A DNA stretch of 64,000 nt, taken from NCBI RefSeq assembly GCF_965224175.1, contig NZ_OZ245041.1, positions 1,550,001 through 1,614,000 of the forward strand, read 5' to 3'. The stretch is from Kordia sp965224175. Lineage in GTDB: Bacteria; Bacteroidota; Bacteroidia; Flavobacteriales; Flavobacteriaceae. Position numbers and translations under genes: made by a program. How positions within the stretch are numbered: the stretch's first letter is position 1; the number at the start of each line of letters is the position of its first letter. The notes beneath the pieces were generated by a model. The model made no database searches. It had not been told where the DNA came from and was given only the letters and a program-made list of their open reading frames with translations. Shown in pieces: positions 17,254-25,860 of this stretch.

Positions 17254-18597
17254 ATGAAAAAAGCAATATTATTGATTGCCGGACTAGCAATCATTTCATG
17301 TAAAAACGAGCCAAAGGTAGATTATGTATTATTATCTGGGCAAATAGAGAACACAAAAGGTGACAAAGTATATATCTTAGGAAATGATTTTAAGCAGGAA
17401 ATCGCTGTTGGAAAAGACGGTATCTTCGCTGATACATTAAGAATAAAAACTGATGGTTATTATACGTTTTCTCATGAAAGAGAACGTACTTCTTTGTATA
17501 CACAACCTGGAGATGAACTTAAGATCACTTTAGATGCTGCGCAATTTGATGAGACCATTAAGTATTCAGGAAAAGGTGCTGAAAAGAACAATTATATTGC
17601 TGCTAAATTTTTAGCAAATGAGAACTTTGATTTTGAAAAAGTATATGCTGAAGAAGAAGAAGCTTTCTTAAAGAAAATTGGAGATGCAAAAAAGAATGCA
17701 GAAGATGCCTTAGCCAATGCAAAAGGCCTAGACGCTAATTTTATTAATACAGAAAAAGGAAATATCAAGTATGAATATCTGGCAAACTTAGCACGTTATC
17801 CAAGATATCATTCATATTTTGCTAAAAAACCAGATTATACAGCTTCAGAAAATTTATTAGCTCCATTAAAAGATTTAAATCTTGATAATGCAAAAGATTT
17901 CGGATCATACGAATCATACAAAGAGATCGTTACTCAACATTACATGGACAAAGTATACGAAGACTCGTTAATGACCACTAGCCTTAATGCAATCAAAGGA
18001 TTAAAATCTCAGAACATTAAAAACGAGCTAGCAACACAACTTGTATATTCTATATCTCCGTCAAATGAAAATACTGAAAAAATATATAACATCATTCAGG
18101 AAATATCGGATAAAGAAGATTTAAAGAAAGAAGTAACTGAAAAGTACAACAAAATTAAAAACCTGATTGCAGGTAAAGATTCACCCAAGTTTCAATACGA
18201 AAACCACAAAGGAGGAAAAACTTCTTTAGCAGATTTACAAGGTAAGTATGTATACATTGATGTATGGGCAACTTGGTGTGGACCATGTATCGGAGAAATT
18301 CCATCATTAAAACGAGTTGAAAAACAATATCACAATAAAAATATATCGTTTGTTTCTATCTCTATCGATACAAAAAAAGCATATGAAACATGGAAAAAAA
18401 TGGTAGATGATAAAGAATTAGGCGGTGTGCAACTAATCGCTGACAATGCTTGGAAATCTAAATTTGTAACAGATTATGCTATTGAAGGGATTCCAAGGTT
18501 TATTCTAATTGATCCACAAGGTAAAATCGTAAATGCTGATGCTCCAAGACCATCAAGTCCAAAACTAATTGAATTATTTAACGAATTAAAAATATAA
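17254..18597 (+). CDS. TlpA/ResA-like thioredoxin-fold lipoprotein (paralogue 2)
   Basis: A 447-residue lipoprotein with Cys16 at the lipobox (AIISCKNEP). An N-terminal DUF4369-like domain and a helical region (about 125-310) are followed by a TlpA-type thioredoxin domain with Cys342-Gly-Pro-Cys345. The stretch ENHKGGKTSLADL just before the redox domain is shared exactly by all three paralogues. It has no promoter of its own and follows paralogue 1 by 19 bases, so the two are co-transcribed. A stem-loop terminator follows. Its role is presumably periplasmic thiol-disulfide exchange; the client proteins are unknown. Confidence 0.88.
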   Translation: MKKAILLIAGLAIISCKNEPKVDYVLLSGQIENTKGDKVYILGNDFKQEIAVGKDGIFADTLRIKTDGYYTFSHERERTSLYTQPGDELKITLDAAQFDETIKYSGKGAEKNNYIAAKFLANENFDFEKVYAEEEEAFLKKIGDAKKNAEDALANAKGLDANFINTEKGNIKYEYLANLARYPRYHSYFAKKPDYTASENLLAPLKDLNLDNAKDFGSYESYKEIVTQHYMDKVYEDSLMTTSLNAIKGLKSQNIKNELATQLVYSISPSNENTEKIYNIIQEISDKEDLKKEVTEKYNKIKNLIAGKDSPKFQYENHKGGKTSLADLQGKYVYIDVWATWCGPCIGEIPSLKRVEKQYHNKNISFVSISIDTKKAYETWKKMVDDKELGGVQLIADNAWKSKFVTDYAIEGIPRFILIDPQGKIVNADAPRPSSPKLIELFNELKI

Positions 18598-18620
18598 ATT
18601 CAATCATCATAATACCACAT

Positions 18621-18656
18621 AAAAAGGTGCCTTGAGAAATTCAAAGCACCTTTTTT
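18621..18656 (+). terminator. Terminator after paralogue 2
   Basis: A stem AAAAAGGTGC/GCACCTTTTT, extended by imperfect pairs inside, ends in T7. It separates the two-gene operon from paralogue 3. Confidence 0.85.
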
Positions 18657-18711
18657 TATTACACAGCGCCAAAATAAAGTACATATTTATTATTCAAATA
18701 TTTGTTAATAG

Positions 18712-18744
18712 TTGACATATTCCACAAAGAATCATTTAAATTTG
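18712..18744 (+). promoter_or_regulatory. Promoter of the third thioredoxin-like lipoprotein gene
   Basis: The -7 box TAAATTTG (18737-18744) follows a TTG at 18712-18714 with a 22-base spacer. From AAAGAATCATTTAAATTTGA on, it is almost identical to the promoter at 16184-16212, so the promoter was duplicated with the gene. Confidence 0.65.
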
Positions 18745-18763
18745 AGAAAACAAACCTTGAAAA

Positions 18764-20104
18764 ATGAAAAAATTACTGCTACTACTTATTTGTATTTCAG
18801 TCATTTCGTGTGCCAATGAACCAAAAGTGGATTACACGTTATTCTCTGGAAAAATAGAAAATCAAAAAGATGATAAAATTGTACTCATCAATGATGGTTT
18901 TAAAAAAGAAATCAAGCTAAACGATGACGGAACTTTTATAGATACATTACGTGTAGAAACTAGTTACTACAAACTCTATCACGGTCAAGATGATATTACG
19001 TTATTTATTACCAATCCAAAAGACTTAAGCATAACTACTGACGCTAAAAAATTTGTAGACAGTATGCGCTATAAAGGAAAAGGTGCAGCTGAAAACATGT
19101 TTTTATGGGAAAAAACCGTGAGAAACAAAACAAGAGATGCTGTTGCTATATTTTCACAAGAAGAAGCAGACTTTATAAAAACAATCAACGGTTTTAAAGA
19201 AGAAGCTTCTGAGAAACTAAAAGAAGCCACAAACTTAGATCAAGATTTTATCACATATGAAACTAAAGGCATCAAGTTTGCACACCTCATCAATCTTTCA
19301 AAATACCCAATGTACTATCCGTACTACTCAAAAAATGAAGACTACAAACCATCTGAAGAGCTTATGGCGTATTTTAAAGATGTAGACTATGATAATGAAG
19401 AAAACTATAAAATGTACAGTACATACAGACAATTAGCGCTTCAACATTATGGAGACAAAATTAATCCTACTGAAGATGCTAAAGGAGCTATAAACATGAT
19501 AAAAGGATTAAAGTCAAAAGGAATTAAAGATGCTTTAGTAGAAGAGTTATCATACTATATTTCTCCTTCTGGAAAAGACTCAGAGTTCATATACACTTCG
19601 CTTTCAGAAATTTCTAATGATGAAAAATTTAAAGAAGAACTAACTAAAAAATATAACACGATTAAAAAGCTTGTCGCAGGGAAAAATTCGCCAGACTTTA
19701 ACTATGAAAATCACAAAGGAGGAAAAACTTCTTTAGCCGATTTAAAAGGAAAATACGTATACATTGATGTTTGGGCAACTTGGTGTGGACCATGTATTGC
19801 TGAAATTCCATCGTTAAAAAAGGTAGAAAAACAATACCATAACAAAGACATTCAGTTTGTTTCCATATCAATCGATCAACAAAAAGCACACAAAAAATGG
19901 AAAACAATGGTTGATGATAAAGAATTAGGTGGAATTCAATTAATGGCAGATAACGATTGGAAATCTCAATTTGTTGTTGACTATGCTATTGAAGGGATTC
20001 CAAGATTTATTCTAATTGATCCAAATGGAAAAATTGTAAACGCAGACGCTCCAAGACCTTCAGATCCAAAACTCATAGAATTATTTAATGAGTTAAAAAT
20101 ATAA
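18764..20104 (+). CDS. TlpA/ResA-like thioredoxin-fold lipoprotein (paralogue 3)
   Basis: A 446-residue lipoprotein with Cys16 (SVISCANEP), a DUF4369-like N-terminal domain, a helical linker, and a thioredoxin domain with Cys341-Gly-Pro-Cys344 in WATWCGPCIAEIPSL. It is collinear with paralogue 2 over the full length. The C-terminal 130 residues are nearly the same in the two, while the middle has diverged. It has its own copy of the promoter and a strong bidirectional terminator. Likely a periplasmic thiol-disulfide oxidoreductase attached to a membrane by lipid. Confidence 0.88.
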   Translation: MKKLLLLLICISVISCANEPKVDYTLFSGKIENQKDDKIVLINDGFKKEIKLNDDGTFIDTLRVETSYYKLYHGQDDITLFITNPKDLSITTDAKKFVDSMRYKGKGAAENMFLWEKTVRNKTRDAVAIFSQEEADFIKTINGFKEEASEKLKEATNLDQDFITYETKGIKFAHLINLSKYPMYYPYYSKNEDYKPSEELMAYFKDVDYDNEENYKMYSTYRQLALQHYGDKINPTEDAKGAINMIKGLKSKGIKDALVEELSYYISPSGKDSEFIYTSLSEISNDEKFKEELTKKYNTIKKLVAGKNSPDFNYENHKGGKTSLADLKGKYVYIDVWATWCGPCIAEIPSLKKVEKQYHNKDIQFVSISIDQQKAHKKWKTMVDDKELGGIQLMADNDWKSQFVVDYAIEGIPRFILIDPNGKIVNADAPRPSDPKLIELFNELKI

Positions 20105-20122
20105 TAGAAAATACAGTATACG

Positions 20123-20156
20123 AAAAAGGCTATCTCATATTTTAGATAGCCTTTTT
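20123..20156. terminator. Bidirectional terminator
   Basis: A 13-bp stem AAAAAGGCTATCT/AGATAGCCTTTTT separates paralogue 3 from the convergent nnr gene and has A and T runs on both sides. Confidence 0.9.
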
Positions 20157-20168
20157 TATGTTTTATAA

Positions 20169-21707
20169 TTATTGTTCAGCTTCCGCAGATGGTTGTTCGG
20201 GTTGCTTAAACAAATCTAAATACGCATCGCCAATATGATCTACAATATCACTTGCGGTCAATGCCTGATATCCTAAACCTGACAAAGCAAGATCTCCAGC
20301 TTTTCCATGCAAATACACTCCAAAAATTGCAGCAGTAATCGGATCGTAATCTTGTGAGATCAATCCTGTCAACATTCCTGTCAACACATCGCCGCTTCCT
20401 GCAGTTGCCATTCCTGGATTTCCAGTATTATTTATATACAAATAATTATCATAAATAGTAATTGTATGCGCGCCTTTAATAATCAGTACAATATCGTATT
20501 TTTTGGCAAATGCTTTTGCTTTCTCCAACTTATCAAAATCATCACTCCACTCACCTATCAAGCGTTCTAATTCCCTTGGATGCGGTGTTAAAATAGATTT
20601 TTTTGGAACAGACTTTAGCATCGTTTTATTGGTTGCAAGAATATTCAAAGCATCAGCATCAATAATTAATGGAGTTGTATTTGTTTTTAAAAACGCTTTT
20701 AGAGCTTTTACTGTCGTTGCATCAGTTCCCATACCAACGCCCATTCCAATAGCTTTTGCTTCTACATCATATTGTATCTTAGTAATATGTTTCTCGCCTT
20801 CATCACAAATAACCATCGCTTCAGGCAATGATGTTTGTAAAATGGTATATCCACATTCTGGTATATATGCGCTAATCAATCCAGTTCCAACTCGCAAACA
20901 AGCTGCACTCGATAAAGTAACTGCGCCCATTTTACCAAAACTTCCACCGACAATCAAACTATGTCCGTAAGTACCTTTATGCCCATATTTCTCTCTAGGA
21001 ATATACAATGGTAACACTTCAAACTTATCAATCAATTGTACTTCTGTGTCGGTAGTTTGTAAATATTCTTGATCAAATCCAACATCAAGCGCTTCCCATT
21101 GTTGCAAATGAATTCCTGTTTCTGGCAAAAAGAAACTCAATTTTGGCGCTTGCCCTGTTAACGTATAATTACTTTTTATGACAGCTTCTTTATCTTCTGG
21201 AGCATGATTTGGGTATAATCCCGAAGGCACATCTAATGAAACCGTATACGCATCAGAAGCATTGATATATTTGATTAAACTCTTTACCCAATCTGAAGTT
21301 TCTCGGTTCAAGCCAATTCCAAAAATAGCATCTACAATAATATCTTCTTTCTTCATTTCTGGAAATTCTTCTCCAGAACTCAACAAACGCGGCCAAACTT
21401 TAAATTCTTTAATTCGATCATAATTAATCAAAAAATCTCTCGAACGCTTATCGCTAAAATTTACCACATAAGTATGTACATTATACCCATGATGCAATAA
21501 ATGTCTTCCTAACACCAAGCCTAAACCTCCATTATTACCAATTCCACAATAAATATGAATAGGAACTTGTGCGCCTTGCATACGTGTATGAAACCAATTA
21601 AAAACTTGAGTTCCTGCAAATTCTAACAAGTCATTAGAGGTAATTTGATTCTTTTCAATCGTCGTTTTGATTGCTTCGTAGATTTGATCTGCTGAATATA
21701 TCTTCAT
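20169..21707 (-). CDS. nnr: Bifunctional NAD(P)HX epimerase / ADP-dependent NAD(P)HX dehydratase
   Basis: The 512-residue protein fuses two repair activities. The N-terminal YjeF-type epimerase (about 1-215, with GIGNNGGLGLVLGRHL and VDAIFGIGLNR) interconverts the R and S hydrates of NAD(P)H. The C-terminal ribokinase-like dehydratase (about 225-500, with HKGTYGHSLIVGGSFGKMGA and GNPGMATAGSGDVLTGML) restores NAD(P)H using ADP. This is the usual bacterial arrangement and length. It acts in the cytoplasm on damaged nicotinamide cofactors. The gene stands alone, divergent from the thr operon. The last residues (QPEQPSAEAEQ) are a low-complexity tail. Confidence 0.94.
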   Translation of the reverse strand: MKIYSADQIYEAIKTTIEKNQITSNDLLEFAGTQVFNWFHTRMQGAQVPIHIYCGIGNNGGLGLVLGRHLLHHGYNVHTYVVNFSDKRSRDFLINYDRIKEFKVWPRLLSSGEEFPEMKKEDIIVDAIFGIGLNRETSDWVKSLIKYINASDAYTVSLDVPSGLYPNHAPEDKEAVIKSNYTLTGQAPKLSFFLPETGIHLQQWEALDVGFDQEYLQTTDTEVQLIDKFEVLPLYIPREKYGHKGTYGHSLIVGGSFGKMGAVTLSSAACLRVGTGLISAYIPECGYTILQTSLPEAMVICDEGEKHITKIQYDVEAKAIGMGVGMGTDATTVKALKAFLKTNTTPLIIDADALNILATNKTMLKSVPKKSILTPHPRELERLIGEWSDDFDKLEKAKAFAKKYDIVLIIKGAHTITIYDNYLYINNTGNPGMATAGSGDVLTGMLTGLISQDYDPITAAIFGVYLHGKAGDLALSGLGYQALTASDIVDHIGDAYLDLFKQPEQPSAEAEQ

Positions 21708-21833
21708 GTATTCGTTTTATTAATGTAAATCATTGCACATTTGATGAATTTCTTTACAATTCAATCTATTTTTTTAGTGCATTTATAAAAAAAAAGTGCT
21801 TTCACTAATGATCCGTGAAAAATAAATATATAG

Positions 21834-21864
21834 TTTGTTTATGGTCATAAAAGTAATACTTTTG
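21834..21864 (+). promoter_or_regulatory. Promoter of the threonine operon
   Basis: TTTG (21834-21837), exactly 19 bases, then TACTTTTG (21857-21864): a full match to the Bacteroidetes promoter TTTG-N19-TAnnTTTG. Transcription should start near 21871, just ahead of the leader peptide ATG at 21886. Confidence 0.85.
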
Positions 21865-21885
21865 AATAACATCATACGACAAAAC

Positions 21886-21981
21886 ATGCGTTTAGTAGCA
21901 AATAATTTTATTAACTCAATTAACATTACAGTTTCTACCACAACTGTAACGATTGCTACTATTACCCCTTTTGGGGTCTAA
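21886..21981 (+). CDS. Threonine-operon leader peptide
   Basis: A 31-codon reading frame lies between the thr promoter and thrA. It holds seven threonines (residues 15, 18-20, 22, 25, 27; codons ACA, ACC, ACA, ACT, ACG, ACT, ACC) and five isoleucines. It ends in PFGV just over the hairpin ACCCC-TTTT-GGGGT. The density of Thr and Ile codons directly upstream of the Thr-synthesis genes mirrors thrL of enteric bacteria, although the sequence is unrelated. A ribosome short of charged tRNA-Thr would stall here and change the RNA folding downstream. It is too short for ordinary gene callers. Translation itself is not shown. Confidence 0.8.
   Translation: MRLVANNFINSINITVSTTTVTIATITPFGV
21926..21977 (+). 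promoter_or_regulatory. Attenuator-like hairpins in the thr leader
   Basis: Hairpin 1 is TTACAGTT (21926-21933) with AACTGTAA (21942-21949); it covers the Thr codons, so a translating or stalled ribosome would keep it open. Hairpin 2 is ACCCC (21964-21968) with GGGGT (21973-21977), at the leader stop codon. No T-run follows hairpin 2, so a classic terminator is not obvious. Further downstream GTTCT can pair with AGAAC, in competition with GAGAA pairing to TTCTC. Which structure stops transcription or translation is not resolved. Confidence 0.55.
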
Positions 21982-22081
21982 ACATTATATAACCGACTTG
22001 GTGTTCTTACACATAATTTTCTAAATGAGAACTTACTAAAAGATTCTCAAAAATTACCAATAATCATACAAAACAATACTC

Positions 22082-24529
22082 ATGAACGTACTCAAATTTG
22101 GCGGTACTTCTGTCGCTAATGCGCAAAATATAAGCCTAGTAATAGATATTATTACAAAAGCATCTCACGATAAAAAAATAGCTGTTGTGGTTTCTGCCTT
22201 TGGAAATACAACAAATATGCTATTAAAAACTGCTGAACTCGCCGCAGTAAAGGATGAATATTACAAATCACTCTTGCAAGAAATTGAAAACAGGCATATG
22301 CAAGTAGTCAAAGATTTAATTCCTGTTACTGAACAAAGTGCTGTAATTAGTCATACTAAACGATTAATCAATTATCTAGAAACATTATATGAAGGTTGTT
22401 TTTTGCTTCGCGAATTAACACCTAAAACACTAGCAACTATTGCTAGTTTTGGAGAATTATTATCTTCTTATATCATCTCAGAAGTGATGAAATTTCGCAA
22501 GTTAGATAGTATTTATAAAGACAGTAGAGAACTTATCATTACTTCAGAAAGCTTTGAAAATGCACAAGTCAACATGAAATTGACCCAAGCCAATTGTAAA
22601 TCATTTTTTGAACAAAACGAAAAGCAGATTGTGATTTTACCTGGTTTTATTGCTGCCACAGAAAACGGAGAAACAACAACGCTTGGTCGTGGTGGTTCAG
22701 ACTATACAGCTGCGATTATTGCTTCTGCAGTTATTGCCGACGAATTGCAAATTTGGACAGATGTTAGCGGAATGTATACAGCAAACCCACGAATTGTAAA
22801 ACAAGCAACTCCAATTCCACATATTTCATATCAAGAAGCAATGGAATTGTCGCACTTTGGCGCAAAAGTAATTTATCCGCCAACGATTCAACCTGTATTA
22901 CATAAAGAAATTCCAATTCTGGTAAAAAACACATTCAATCCAGAAGAAGCCGGAACACGCATTACCAAACAAACTAATGGACAACAACAACCTGTAAAAG
23001 GAATTAGTTACATAGAAAACATTTCGTTACTTACACTAGAAGGAAGCGGAATGATTGGAATTCCTGGTTTTTCAAAACGTTTATTTGAAACCTTATTAGC
23101 ACAAAAAATAAACATTATTTTAATTACACAAGCATCTTCTGAGCATTCTATATGTATTGGAATCAATGATAAAGAAGCTTCAAAAGCCAAAATTGCCATC
23201 GATGAAACTTTTGCTTACGAAATTGCTTCCAAAAAAGTAAATCCTATTTTGGTAGAGCAACAATTGGCTATCATTGCATTGGTTGGTGAAAACATGAAAA
23301 ATCATCAAGGATTGAGTGGAAAAATGTTTAGCATGCTCGGTAAAAACAATGTAAACATTCGCGCTATCGCACAAGGAGCTTCTGAGAAAAACATTTCTGC
23401 AGTGATAAATAGCGATGATGCTAAAAAAGCACTAAATGCTTTGCACGAAGAATTCTTTGAAGAAAAAGTAAAACAATTAAACCTATTTGTAGCTGGTGTT
23501 GGAAATGTAGGAGAGCGCTTCTTAGCACAACTCAATCAGCAGCACGAATACTTACGCGAACAATTAAAACTAAACATTCGCGTCATTGGTGTTTCTAATT
23601 CTAGAACCATGTATTTTGATGAAGAAGGAATCAATCTAGACAATTGGAAAGACAAATTAGTCAATGGAGAAAAAGCAAACTTGAACGAGTTACATGAAAC
23701 CATCAAATCACTCAACTTGCGTAACAGTATTTTTATAGATATTACGGCAAGTCATGAGGTTTCTAAAGTGTATGAGAGTTACTTACGCAACAATATTTCG
23801 GTTGTTACTTGTAACAAAATTGCTTGTGCTTCTGAATATGAAAACTATCAAAATTTAAAACGTATTTCACAAAAATACAATGCGCCATTTTTATTTGAAA
23901 CCAATGTTGGCGCAGGATTACCAATAATTGACACCTTAAAAAACGTAGTTGCTTCTGGTGATCGAATTCATAAAATACAAGCCGTACTTTCAGGAAGTTT
24001 AAATTTCGTGTTCAATAATTTTAGTGATCAAAATACATTTCATGATATCGTAACACAAGCGCAAAAAGAAGGATACACAGAACCTGATCCAAAAATTGAC
24101 TTAAGCGGTGTTGATGTAGCTCGTAAAATTCTCATCTTGGCGCGTGAAAGTGGTTATATGATGGAATTAAAAGACATTGAAAACAATTCATTTCTACCAA
24201 AAGAAACACTTGAAACAACCAATAATGAAGATTTTTACGCATCATTAACAAAACACGAAGCACATTTTCAACAAATTTTCAAAGAAGCAAACGATAAAGC
24301 TTGTCGCTTAAAATACGTAGCTACTTTCGAAAACGGAAAAGCCAGCGTTGGTTTGCAACACATTCCTTCTGATCATTCTTTCTATAATTTAGAAGGAAGC
24401 GATAATATTGTTCTTTTCTTTACAGATCGTTATGTAGCACAACCATTACAGATAAAAGGTGCTGGCGCTGGTGCGGAAGTTACGGCATCAGGTATTTTTG
24501 CAGATGTGATACGAATTGGAAAATTTTAA
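22082..24529 (+). CDS. thrA: Bifunctional aspartokinase / homoserine dehydrogenase
   Basis: The 815 residues match the fused ThrA enzyme (E. coli 820). The aspartokinase half begins LKFGGTSVAN and has TTLGRGGSDYTAA; two ACT-type regulatory regions follow (about 315-460). The homoserine dehydrogenase half starts at about residue 467 with the NAD(P)-binding motif FVAGVGNVGERFL and has the catalytic stretch YTEPDPKIDLSGVDVARK. It makes aspartyl phosphate and reduces aspartate semialdehyde to homoserine in the cytoplasm. First gene of the thr operon, under the leader described above; the ACT regions imply feedback control by threonine. Confidence 0.96.
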   Translation: MNVLKFGGTSVANAQNISLVIDIITKASHDKKIAVVVSAFGNTTNMLLKTAELAAVKDEYYKSLLQEIENRHMQVVKDLIPVTEQSAVISHTKRLINYLETLYEGCFLLRELTPKTLATIASFGELLSSYIISEVMKFRKLDSIYKDSRELIITSESFENAQVNMKLTQANCKSFFEQNEKQIVILPGFIAATENGETTTLGRGGSDYTAAIIASAVIADELQIWTDVSGMYTANPRIVKQATPIPHISYQEAMELSHFGAKVIYPPTIQPVLHKEIPILVKNTFNPEEAGTRITKQTNGQQQPVKGISYIENISLLTLEGSGMIGIPGFSKRLFETLLAQKINIILITQASSEHSICIGINDKEASKAKIAIDETFAYEIASKKVNPILVEQQLAIIALVGENMKNHQGLSGKMFSMLGKNNVNIRAIAQGASEKNISAVINSDDAKKALNALHEEFFEEKVKQLNLFVAGVGNVGERFLAQLNQQHEYLREQLKLNIRVIGVSNSRTMYFDEEGINLDNWKDKLVNGEKANLNELHETIKSLNLRNSIFIDITASHEVSKVYESYLRNNISVVTCNKIACASEYENYQNLKRISQKYNAPFLFETNVGAGLPIIDTLKNVVASGDRIHKIQAVLSGSLNFVFNNFSDQNTFHDIVTQAQKEGYTEPDPKIDLSGVDVARKILILARESGYMMELKDIENNSFLPKETLETTNNEDFYASLTKHEAHFQQIFKEANDKACRLKYVATFENGKASVGLQHIPSDHSFYNLEGSDNIVLFFTDRYVAQPLQIKGAGAGAEVTASGIFADVIRIGKF

Positions 24530-24543
24530 ACATTTAAAATCAT

Positions 24544-24590
24544 AGCTGCTCTCGACACACCAAATTAAAGATTTGGCACTCGAACTGACG
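24544..24590 (-). repeat. REP-like element, unit A1
   Basis: A 47-base element, on the minus strand running from CGTCAGTTCGAGTG to CTCGAGAGCAGCT-like ends. It is about 85% identical by eye to unit A2 (25791-25837). The ends CACTCGAACTGACG and GCTCTCGACA can pair imperfectly into a stem-loop. It lies between thrA and thrB. Confidence 0.75.
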
Positions 24591-24624
24591 GTTTGGATTT
24601 CAAAACATAGAAAAAGAACATAAA

Positions 24625-24671
24625 CGTCACTTCGAGTGAAATTCCAAAAGAATTTTATATCAAGAAGTACT
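24625..24671 (+). repeat. REP-like element, unit B1
   Basis: Starts CGTCACTTCGAGTGAAATTC and ends ATATCAAGAAGTACT. It is the same family as unit A1 in the opposite orientation, so A1 and B1 form an inverted pair in the thrA-thrB gap. Unit B2 (25688-25735) is its close copy. Confidence 0.75.
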
Positions 24672-24732
24672 TTGAAATAATAGATATTAGTATGGAAACT
24701 TTCTCAACACTAACATCTCAATACTAAAAAAA

Positions 24733-25656
24733 ATGAACGAAATCAAAATATTCGCTCCAGCAACAATTGCAAACGTCTCTTGCGGATTCGATGTCCTCGG
24801 ATTGTGCTTAGATACAGTTGGTGATGAAATGATTATTAGAAAAACTAATAAAAAAGGTATTGCAATCACCAAACTTACGGGTCAAGATTTACCTTTAGAT
24901 ACTCAAAAAAATGTAGCTGGTGTAGCAGGTTTGGCAATGCTTTCAACACTTGATTTAGATCACGGTTTTGAAATTGAAATTTATAAAAATATCAAAGCTG
25001 GAAGCGGAATTGGAAGTAGTGCAGCAAGTTCAGCTGGAACTGTCTGGGCAATGAATGAACTACTTGGGAAACCTTTTTCTGCGAATGAGTTAGTACCTTT
25101 TGCAATGGAAGGTGAAAAACTTGCAAGCGGAACAGCACACGCAGACAATGTAGCTCCTGCCCTTTTAGGTGGATTTACCCTAGTTCGTAGTTATGATCCT
25201 TTAGATATTATCAAAATTCCAACTCCAAGTGAATTATACGCAACAGTAATTCATCCGCAAATTGAAGTAAAAACCTCAGATTCGCGTTCTCTATTGAAGG
25301 AGAATATTTCACTGAAGAAATCCATCATACAAATTGGAAACCTAGGTGGTTTAATAAGCGGATTATACACATCTGATTATGATTTAATCAGCAGATCATT
25401 ACATGATGAAATTGTAGAACCTTTGCGTGCTATCTTAATTCCGGGATTCAATGAAGTTAAACAAAATGCTATTGATTGTGGTGCTTTGGGCGCTGGAATC
25501 TCAGGTTCTGGGCCTTCAATTTTTGCATTAAGTAAAGGAAAAGAAATGGCAGAAAAAGTAGCGAAAAGCATGTCAGAAACCTATAAAAAACTAAATATTG
25601 ATTACGACATTCATGTTTCAAAGATAAACACAAATGGTTGTCGGATTCTTGAGTGA
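24733..25656 (+). CDS. thrB: Homoserine kinase
   Basis: A 307-residue GHMP-family kinase that phosphorylates homoserine with ATP in the cytoplasm. The GHMP phosphate-binding loop is GSGIGSSAASSAG at about residues 90-102. The N-terminal motif APATIANVSCGFDVLG and the C-terminal GAGISGSGPSIFAL are both typical of ThrB. Its length is normal. It is the second gene of the operon, but gaps of about 200 bases on each side are filled with REP-like elements. The mRNA therefore carries strong hairpins before and after this gene, which could set its expression relative to thrA and thrC. Confidence 0.95.
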   Translation: MNEIKIFAPATIANVSCGFDVLGLCLDTVGDEMIIRKTNKKGIAITKLTGQDLPLDTQKNVAGVAGLAMLSTLDLDHGFEIEIYKNIKAGSGIGSSAASSAGTVWAMNELLGKPFSANELVPFAMEGEKLASGTAHADNVAPALLGGFTLVRSYDPLDIIKIPTPSELYATVIHPQIEVKTSDSRSLLKENISLKKSIIQIGNLGGLISGLYTSDYDLISRSLHDEIVEPLRAILIPGFNEVKQNAIDCGALGAGISGSGPSIFALSKGKEMAEKVAKSMSETYKKLNIDYDIHVSKINTNGCRILE

Positions 25657-25687
25657 TTTGGGGCTTAGGTCAAAGCTATACACCAAA

Positions 25688-25735
25688 CGTCACTTCGAGT
25701 GAAATTCTGAAAGAATTTTGTATCGAGAAGTGCTT
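25688..25735 (+). repeat. REP-like element, unit B2
   Basis: Starts CGTCACTTCGAGTGAAATTC and ends TATCGAGAAGTGCTT. It matches B1 closely. In this gap the order is B then A, the reverse of the A then B order before thrB. Confidence 0.75.
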
Positions 25736-25790
25736 GGAAACTCAAAAATGTAAAATAATAAATTTTAAATGTAAAACATCACAAAATCAG

Positions 25791-25837
25791 AGCTGTTCTC
25801 GATACAACAAATTAAAAATTTGCCACTCGAACTGACG
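25791..25837 (-). repeat. REP-like element, unit A2
   Basis: A close copy of A1, reading AGCTGTTCTCGATACAACAA to CACTCGAACTGACG on the plus strand. It ends 23 bases before the thrC start codon. Confidence 0.75.
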
Positions 25838-25860
25838 CTTATTAATAATACTAAAAACAA

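Noticed and set aside
20503..20970. 155-codon plus-strand frame opposite nnr
   Set aside because: Antisense to the conserved dehydratase domain; codon use mirrors the real gene.
25653..25835. 60-codon frame between thrB and thrC
   Set aside because: It is built from the REP-like units B2 and A2 and starts inside the end of thrB.
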